A DNA stretch of 11,383 nt from Spirochaetales bacterium (lineage in GTDB: Bacteria > Spirochaetota > Spirochaetia > DSM-16054 > Sediminispirochaetaceae). A model generated the notes under the pieces. The model did no database searches and was not told where the DNA came from. It was given only the letters and a program-made list of their open reading frames with translations. The translations under genes and the position numbers were made by a program. The stretch's first letter is position 1. Every line of letters begins with the position of its first letter. Location: NCBI GenBank assembly GCA_021767325.1, contig JAASTM010000024.1, forward strand, positions 1 to 11,383. Direction: 5' to 3'. This document shows, in pieces, positions 7,315 through 11,383 of the stretch.

Positions 7315-8205
7315 TTAGGTCATTCCCACCATTTTTTTGTAGGCGTCAAGATACTGCTTGGCCCCCTTTTCAACGGGTAAGCCGGCTACTTCGTATTCAA
7401 GCCCTATATACCCTTTATAGCCGATGGCTTCGAGGCGATTGATTACCCATTCGTAATCCATATCCCCTTCGCCGAACAGAGTTGGAATATAAGTTCGCTG
7501 ACTCGGGTCAAGATATCCATCTTTCAGGTGTACCATCTTAATTATATCGCGCTGAACCTCAAAAGCCTTTTTATAATCGATAGTCGCCTGCTCCATGAGA
7601 TTGAGGGGTTCGTAAATAATGCCGATGTTATCATATCCTACCATTTCACACATTTTGACGAGGGTTTCAGGCTGACCGAGTATGCCCGTATCGTGGTTTT
7701 CACAAACCATCGTGACATTTTTCTCTTTGGCGTAGCGGGTCATTTCCTTCAAGTAGGGGAGCATCTGCTCAAGTTTTTTCTCATCCTCGTCACCCGGTAC
7801 GAAGCGAAGCATTTCAGAACCGAAAAATGCTGCGCAATCGATGGCCTGCTTGGTTTGCTCCATTTCCTTTTCGAGGTCTTTGGAGTCTTCACTTGCAAAA
7901 CCTACCTTTGTGTAGCGGTCAGCATTCGGAAACTGAAACCCGGGATGATGCTTCCAGGCACCAAAGCGTCCGGACTGTCCACCTCCGAAATAGCCGTTTA
8001 TAGAGGTGATTGTGAGCCCGTATTTGTCTGCGATTTTTTTTATGGCTTTGTGGTCGGCTTCATCAGGAAATACCGACCAATGCGGTGGTTTGTCGATGAT
8101 ATCTACATTCTTGTAGCCAATTTCCGACAGAAGTCGGCAGGTTTCTTCCCAGGGATGGTGAATCATCGGGATTGTGGGGAAGGTGATCTTGTTAATTGTG
8201 CGCAT
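7315..8205 (-). CDS. Sugar phosphate isomerase/epimerase-like TIM-barrel protein (AP-endonuclease-2 superfamily)
   Basis: This is a 296-residue cytoplasmic TIM barrel of the IolE/hydroxypyruvate-isomerase/epimerase type (PF01261). Strand ends carry the expected metal and catalytic residues: E169 in VTMVCENHD, E199 in GIIYEPLNL where many members have D, H226 in KMVHLKDGY, and E270 in YIGLEYE. GEGDMDYEWVINRL (245-258) is typical of the C-terminal part. It probably isomerises or epimerises a small hydroxy/keto acid or sugar; the exact reaction is not predictable. The start at 8205 is preferred because GGAGGA (8211-8216) lies 5 bases upstream, whereas the longer frame from 8241 lacks a ribosome site and adds non-homologous-looking residues. 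It is the first gene of the minus-strand operon. Confidence 0.9.
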   Translation of the reverse strand: MRTINKITFPTIPMIHHPWEETCRLLSEIGYKNVDIIDKPPHWSVFPDEADHKAIKKIADKYGLTITSINGYFGGGQSGRFGAWKHHPGFQFPNADRYTKVGFASEDSKDLEKEMEQTKQAIDCAAFFGSEMLRFVPGDEDEKKLEQMLPYLKEMTRYAKEKNVTMVCENHDTGILGQPETLVKMCEMVGYDNIGIIYEPLNLMEQATIDYKKAFEVQRDIIKMVHLKDGYLDPSQRTYIPTLFGEGDMDYEWVINRLEAIGYKGYIGLEYEVAGLPVEKGAKQYLDAYKKMVGMT

Positions 8206-8210
8206 ATAGC

Positions 8211-8216
8211 TCCTCC
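8211..8216 (-). promoter_or_regulatory. Ribosome binding site fixing the TIM-barrel start
   Basis: GGAGGA on the minus strand lies 5 bases before the ATG at 8205 and inside the longer frame that starts at 8241, so the shorter start is preferred. Confidence 0.85.
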
Positions 8217-8257
8217 AAAATAATAAATATGCCGATGGCATTATTCGCTATGGTTGA

Positions 8258-8293
8258 GTGCAGCGCATTTCTGTTAAGAAAAATTCAAGTCTT
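8258..8293 (+). repeat. Bipartite direct repeat, copy 1 (split)
   Basis: GTGCAGCGCA (8258-8267) and AATTCAAGTCTT (8282-8293) occur here separated by 14 bases. The same two words occur in the same order and orientation, joined with one shared A, at 8495-8515. This copy lies 53-88 bases upstream of the minus-strand TIM-barrel ATG. Confidence 0.7.
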
Positions 8294-8324
8294 ACAGCCG
8301 TCCGGAAGACAAACTGTGATTAAT

Positions 8325-8353
8325 ACGCTAACACCGCCTATGGCTAAAGTCAA
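8325..8353 (-). promoter_or_regulatory. Candidate promoter of the TIM-barrel/DUF3830/dctQM operon
   Basis: On the minus strand TTGACT (8348-8353) is followed after 17 bases by TAGCGT (8325-8330), preceded by TGT as an extended -10. The -10 hexamer is poor (three of six), so this would be a weak or activated promoter with a leader of about 110 bases. Confidence 0.4.
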
Positions 8354-8368
8354 CAAAAATCAATAAAT

Positions 8369-8381
8369 GAAATCAAATTCC
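8369..8381. promoter_or_regulatory. Candidate operator GRAAT-N3-ATTYC in the divergent region
   Basis: GAAATCAAATTCC matches, with the same 3-base spacer, the site upstream of dctP (4618-4630, reverse orientation). Both lie just upstream of a minus-strand -35. It is a candidate shared operator for the RpiR-type regulator. Confidence 0.35.
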
Positions 8382-8433
8382 GTAATATGGTATCAATTAA
8401 TGGGCAGTAACGAAGAAAAGTAGGTTCAATTGT

Positions 8434-8462
8434 TTGACAAACCGCTCATGTTAATGTAAAGT
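8434..8462 (+). promoter_or_regulatory. Candidate promoter of the DUF6282/DUF3830/M20 operon
   Basis: A perfect TTGACA (8434-8439) is followed after 17 bases by TAAAGT (8457-8462), four of six matches to the -10 consensus. The start would be near 8469, about 120 bases before the ATG at 8591, and the inverted repeat at 8462-8492 would overlap the start point. Confidence 0.6.
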
Positions 8463-8492
8463 TATTTACGAATTCGCAATGATTGTAAATAA
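8462..8492. repeat. Inverted repeat at the plus-strand transcription start
   Basis: TTATTTAC (8462-8469) and GTAAATAA (8485-8492) are perfect inverted 8-mers with a 15-base spacer. A further GTAAA (8456-8460) faces TTTAC (8465-8469). They overlap the end of the -10 and the expected transcription start, a position typical of repressor sites. Confidence 0.5.
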
Positions 8493-8494
8493 TT

Positions 8495-8515
8495 GTGCAG
8501 CGCAATTCAAGTCTT
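8495..8515 (+). repeat. Bipartite direct repeat, copy 2 (fused)
   Basis: GTGCAGCGCA (8495-8504) runs directly into AATTCAAGTCTT (8504-8515). It is the contiguous counterpart of the split copy at 8258-8293 and lies 76-96 bases upstream of the plus-strand ATG, in the leader of that operon. Confidence 0.7.
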
Positions 8516-8578
8516 TCTTGATCGAATTAAATTGAGTAGTTGGAAAAAAGTAATAAAGAAGTATCACGTCTCATTCAC

Positions 8579-8585
8579 AAGGAGG
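8579..8585 (+). promoter_or_regulatory. Ribosome binding site fixing the DUF6282 gene start
   Basis: AAGGAGG lies 5 bases before ATG 8591. It falls inside the longer frame that begins with TTG at 8540, which has no ribosome site of its own, so 8591 is the supported start. Confidence 0.9.
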
Positions 8586-8590
8586 ACTTA

Positions 8591-9640
8591 ATGAAAGCAC
8601 TACAAGAAGGACGCTCCCTCGAGCTTTCCAAAGAGCTTCTAAGAGGAGCTATCGATATACATGTACATGTTGGCCCCCATCTATTCAGCAGCCCTAGACG
8701 ACAGGATCCAATCGAGTGTGCACTCGAAGCACGTGCTGCGGGTATGCGGGCATATGGGATAGTAGATGTATTTGAAATGAGCAATGGCTATACCTGGCTG
8801 GCTAATCGGCATATCGACAATTTTAAAGTGTATGGTGGCCTTGCTCTGAATACCGTTTATGGTGGAATGAATCCGCGGGCTGTGAAGACGGCTCTCTACT
8901 ATGGAGATGGTGCCAAATACATTTCTTTCGGAACTCATTCCACATACTATCAGGCCTCTAAAGAGGGGCGGCTGGTAGATGGTAAGTTCACCACTCTGGC
9001 AGAACTATACCCGAAATTCAGGAAAGAGGAGTTGTCAAGGGCAATTCGCATCCCCCTGGATGAGGAGCCGGGAGAGGAACTCGATGAAATCCTACGGCTG
9101 ATTGCTGAACATCCGGATGTATATCTTGATACTGGCCATATATCCGCCGAGGAGGCAATGCGGCTGTGCGATCTGAAAAAGAAATACGGGTATGAGAAAA
9201 TCGTAATCTCCAGTTCGGTTGTAAAAGTCTCTACCATGCAACAGCTCGAGTATATGGTGAAGAAGGGTGCCTATCTTGAGCACTCCTTGGGCGCCTATAC
9301 TGCCGCGCAGATGATTCCTCTGACACACTACTATGTAGAAAAAGAGTACGCCACCATCGATGAGGGAATGGATCAGCCGGTTACTAGAGGAATTGGAGTG
9401 GTCGCCGATCAAGTCGAGGCGTTCGGTGCTGAAAATATCCTTATGGTGACAGATTTCGGCCGATACGCCCTATCAACTCCTACGGAGGGCCTGAGGCAGT
9501 TCATTTCGATGATGCTGGACTTAGGGATCAGCCCGGAGAAAGTCCGAATGATGGTGAAAACAAACCAGGAAAAACTGCTAGGATTGGAGCCCATGGACCC
9601 TGAGAGTTTTCCGATAGGCGAAGAGACGGAGGCAAAATGA
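8591..9640 (+). CDS. DUF6282-type amidohydrolase-like metal-dependent protein
   Basis: This 349-residue cytoplasmic protein resembles the DUF6282 branch of the amidohydrolase superfamily. Residues 20-30 read AIDIHVHVGPH, the HxH metal motif at the end of the first barrel strand (H24, H26). Further candidate ligands are H183 in YLDTGHISAEEA and D288 in LMVTDFGRY, which matches the late catalytic aspartate of the superfamily. The segment IVISSSVVKVS (204-214) lies where relatives often have a histidine, so the metal centre may be atypical. It presumably hydrolyses a cyclic or acyclic amide or a related C-N/C-O bond; the substrate is unknown. ATG 8591 is chosen for its AAGGAGG. The stop overlaps the next ATG in an ATGA junction, so it is coupled to the DUF3830 gene. 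Confidence 0.82.
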   Translation: MKALQEGRSLELSKELLRGAIDIHVHVGPHLFSSPRRQDPIECALEARAAGMRAYGIVDVFEMSNGYTWLANRHIDNFKVYGGLALNTVYGGMNPRAVKTALYYGDGAKYISFGTHSTYYQASKEGRLVDGKFTTLAELYPKFRKEELSRAIRIPLDEEPGEELDEILRLIAEHPDVYLDTGHISAEEAMRLCDLKKKYGYEKIVISSSVVKVSTMQQLEYMVKKGAYLEHSLGAYTAAQMIPLTHYYVEKEYATIDEGMDQPVTRGIGVVADQVEAFGAENILMVTDFGRYALSTPTEGLRQFISMMLDLGISPEKVRMMVKTNQEKLLGLEPMDPESFPIGEETEAK

Positions 9641-10116
9641 GTAAACGAATCAAACTTAGCTTTGTTGATGAGGGAGTTTCCGCATTGGCAAGCCTGCTGT
9701 GGGATAAAGCACCGGAAACATGTAAATGCATTTGGAATCTGCTCTCGGAGCCGGTAGAGAACCTAGGAATTCATGCTATGTGGACAGGACGGGAGATTTC
9801 ATTCGGTATCCCACATGAGCGATTTCCAAATGATGAAGGTTTACATGTGCCTCCGGAAAACCAGACAGTCATTCCAATTCCTGGAGATCTGATTTGGAAC
9901 GGTTACCCTCCTTACCAATGGCAGGGAAATCCGCATCCGGTCTACGATTTTGGTATTTTCTACGGGCGTGACAGCCGCCTCCTTTTGCCGGTTGGTTGGC
10001 GAGGCAGCAACCGCTTTGGTGTTATTGATGAGAACCTTGAAGAGTTTGCCGCAGTATGTGCCCGTTGCCAGAGCGAAGGAAGAAAAAAGATAAGATTGGA
10101 ACGTTACGAAGGATAA
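9637..10116 (+). CDS. DUF3830 family protein (cyclophilin-like fold), paralogue 2
   Basis: This 159-residue protein is the second DUF3830 member in the window, with no established function. It shares with the others RIKLSF at the N-terminus, APETC (25-29), GIHAMWTGREISF (44-56), PPENQT (72-77), GDLIW (83-87), an IFYG turn (107-110) and a basic C-terminal strand KKIRLERY. Compared with paralogue 1 it has an added loop of about 20 residues rich in Y, P, W and Q (88-104), a likely site of specificity. No signal peptide is present. The ATG overlaps the stop of the DUF6282 gene, and the third paralogue follows within about 20 bases, suggesting that the amidohydrolase-like protein and the DUF3830 pair are produced together. 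Confidence 0.87.
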   Translation: MSKRIKLSFVDEGVSALASLLWDKAPETCKCIWNLLSEPVENLGIHAMWTGREISFGIPHERFPNDEGLHVPPENQTVIPIPGDLIWNGYPPYQWQGNPHPVYDFGIFYGRDSRLLLPVGWRGSNRFGVIDENLEEFAAVCARCQSEGRKKIRLERYEG

Positions 10117-10124
10117 CTTGAATG

Positions 10125-10129
10125 AGGAG
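10125..10129 (+). promoter_or_regulatory. Ribosome binding site supporting GTG start of paralogue 3
   Basis: AGGAG lies 6 bases before GTG 10136. A TTG at 10118 has AAGGA (10109-10113) only 4 bases upstream and remains an alternative that would add six residues. Confidence 0.6.
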
Positions 10130-10135
10130 AGAGCT

Positions 10136-10615
10136 GTGGTAGAACAAAAACCAAAAAAACTAAAACTAACTTTTAGTAAAGGGGGAGTCTTAACCGCAAC
10201 TCTCATGTGGCACAAAGCTCCCAGGACGTGTGAAGCTATAATTGAGGCATTGCGGGATGGACCGGTGAACTCTGCCGATTACGGTCCGCTTCTGCATGCA
10301 CAGTATGCTGGATCAGAGGTATATTTCGAGAATTTTCCGGCTCGAGATGACATTCCATTCGAGAATACGACTATGAGGACGGATGAAAACATGTTCTGCA
10401 CCAACAAGATCGCCGGCGGGGTGTTGGCCTACTATGTGAATCCAAAAATCAAGTCTTTCTGTATTGTGTATGGAGAGCTCATCCCCCGGCGAACCGCAGA
10501 TGTTGAGATACCTTTGAATATGTTTGCCACCATCGATAACTGGGATGAAGCTCGAGAGATTGGGCAGAAAGCACGTATAGATGGGCCCGGTGAGGTAAAA
10601 ATAGAGTTACTTTAG
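10136..10615 (+). CDS. DUF3830 family protein (cyclophilin-like fold), paralogue 3
   Basis: With a GTG start this is a 159-residue protein, or 165 residues from TTG 10118. It is a DUF3830 member: KKLKLTFSKGGVLTATL (7-23), APRTC (28-32), LHAQYAGSEVYF (53-64), the FENTT segment (75-79) in place of the PENQ of the other two, IVYGELIP (110-117), and the C-terminal strand VKIEL. NMFATIDNWDEAREIGQKA (128-146) closely matches NIFAQIEEDLDELQKVGKR of paralogue 1, so it is nearer to paralogue 1 than to its tandem neighbour in the second half. It is tightly spaced with paralogue 2, and an M20-like gene follows 19 bases later. The function is unknown. Tandem unequal paralogues could form a hetero-oligomer. 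Confidence 0.85.
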   Translation: MVEQKPKKLKLTFSKGGVLTATLMWHKAPRTCEAIIEALRDGPVNSADYGPLLHAQYAGSEVYFENFPARDDIPFENTTMRTDENMFCTNKIAGGVLAYYVNPKIKSFCIVYGELIPRRTADVEIPLNMFATIDNWDEAREIGQKARIDGPGEVKIELL

Positions 10616-10634
10616 TAGCCAGAAGGAAAACAAA

Positions 10635-11383
10635 ATGGCGGACTATCACCACACAAGAGAGCTGCTTGACAGAACCTATACGTATCATGAAAACCTGCTG
10701 AAAGCGGCATATAAGGCATCACTCGTCAGTGTCGACCACTTTCAGCAGTGGATTTTACAGAAATTCATTGAACTGGGGATGGAAGCGGAGGAGTTCTGGG
10801 TAGAAGGCAGTGAGCTCAACAAACAACCATCCTTCCTGAGTACCTACAGTAAACCGGATACCATCAAAGCAGGACCTAGAAACGTACTCGGTTACCTGAA
10901 TAAAGACGCTACCGACGGGATTCTGCTGTATGCCCATGCGGACAAAAGACCGGAAACATATGAATACGGAAAGAAATTGTCCGAACTCGAAGAGAGGGAC
11001 GGCAGATATTATGGTGCGGGTATTGCCGATGATGTATCAGGGCTGGCAGCTATGCTTTCGGCGGTAAGGCTGTATCTGGACCTGGGGTATGCTCCCAAAA
11101 AGAAAGTTATGATCGCCAGTATTCTTGGCAAGCAGGGTGGAGTTTTCGGAACTTATGGTCTTATGAACAGATATGGGCCCATGAATGCAGCTATCTATAT
11201 GCATCCAGCCGAAAGCGGTGGCGGATTGAAGGAGTTGAAAACCGCCAGTAACGGACTGATCGAGTTTATTCTTCAGGTGAAAGGTAAAAGTCCTGAATCA
11301 ACGGAAGTGCATCAGACTATTTTTTCAAAATCGGCAGTGAGTGCAGTTGACAAGCTGTATTATGTATATACCGAGCTGCAGAA
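10635..11383 (+). CDS. M20-like metallopeptidase family protein, N-terminal part, divergent active site
   Basis: The frame runs from ATG 10635, with AAGGA (10623-10627) 7 bases upstream, to the window edge, giving 249 codons without a stop. Residues 95-106 read GILLYAHADKRP (H101, D103), and 125-140 read YYGAGIADDVSGLAAM (D132/D133), the first two metal-binding motifs of M20 hydrolases. The third motif, normally a glutamate pair such as DEE(S/V)G, is here ASILGKQGGVFGTYG (161-175) with K166-Q167 in its place. IYMHPAES (187-194) stands where the next metal ligand is expected, and H226 in GKSPESTEVHQ may be the lid histidine. It may be a diverged enzyme or a catalytically dead homologue. It ends the DUF6282/DUF3830 operon as far as can be seen. 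Confidence 0.82.
   Translation, partial: MADYHHTRELLDRTYTYHENLLKAAYKASLVSVDHFQQWILQKFIELGMEAEEFWVEGSELNKQPSFLSTYSKPDTIKAGPRNVLGYLNKDATDGILLYAHADKRPETYEYGKKLSELEERDGRYYGAGIADDVSGLAAMLSAVRLYLDLGYAPKKKVMIASILGKQGGVFGTYGLMNRYGPMNAAIYMHPAESGGGLKELKTASNGLIEFILQVKGKSPESTEVHQTIFSKSAVSAVDKLYYVYTELQ

Larger units (their letters stand above)
8206..8590. other. Divergent regulatory region between the TIM-barrel/TRAP operon and the DUF6282 operon
   Basis: This 385-base AT-rich region separates two divergently transcribed operons. It holds candidate promoters in both directions, one GRAAT-N3-ATTYC site (8369-8381), two copies of a bipartite direct repeat (8258-8293 and 8495-8515) and an inverted repeat near the plus-strand start. 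No gene is supported within it. Confidence 0.7.

Noticed and set aside
7528..8223. 231-codon plus-strand open frame
   Set aside because: It is antisense to the TIM-barrel gene, whose metal-binding residues are intact. The frame has no ribosome site or recognisable domain.
8206..8241. Longer ATG start (8241) for the TIM-barrel gene
   Set aside because: It lacks a ribosome site. GGAGGA lies 5 bases before ATG 8205, and the barrel begins naturally there.
8540..8590. Longer TTG start for the DUF6282 gene
   Set aside because: There is no ribosome site before TTG, whereas AAGGAGG lies 5 bases before ATG 8591. The extra 17 residues would also contain that ribosome site.

Overview
The window looks like a catabolic and uptake region of a free-living or host-associated bacterium. 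The best hint of lineage is the N-terminus of the TRAP binding protein, which has a hydrophobic leader followed by GGSQEA. I associate this with solute-binding proteins of Spirochaetota, so a spirochaete is my tentative guess. No rRNA, tRNA, CRISPR array or insertion sequence is visible.

Layout from left to right. (1) On the plus strand, the tail of one oligopeptide-type ABC ATPase overlaps a complete second ATPase (OppF/DppF type). An intact M20 metallo-hydrolase follows and ends at a hairpin terminator. (2) A separately promoted RpiR-family regulator (2597-3469) converges on the next gene across a strong hairpin. (3) On the minus strand, from about 8205 down to 3525, lie a sugar-isomerase-like TIM-barrel enzyme, a DUF3830 cyclophilin-fold protein, TRAP DctQ, TRAP DctM and finally DctP. 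DctP is separated from the rest by about 400 bases and has its own promoter with two perfect consensus hexamers. (4) A 385-base divergent regulatory region (8206-8590). (5) On the plus strand, a DUF6282 amidohydrolase-like protein, two tandem DUF3830 proteins, and a second M20-type protein that runs off the right edge.

Taken together, two uptake systems (peptide-type ABC and TRAP) serve two M20 proteins, one amidohydrolase-like protein, one TIM-barrel isomerase-like protein and three DUF3830 paralogues, with an RpiR regulator between them. I infer a module for importing and breaking down a small amide- or peptide-like carboxylate. The substrate cannot be read from the sequence. The most interesting elements are the three DUF3830 genes, the second M20 protein lacking the usual catalytic glutamate pair, an RpiR regulator whose SIS domain lacks the usual phosphosugar motif, and shared candidate operators and hairpins that appear to split the TRAP operon into differently expressed parts.

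Several starts were moved from the longest possible frame to internal codons with good Shine-Dalgarno sequences: 8591, 8205, 7295 and 10136.
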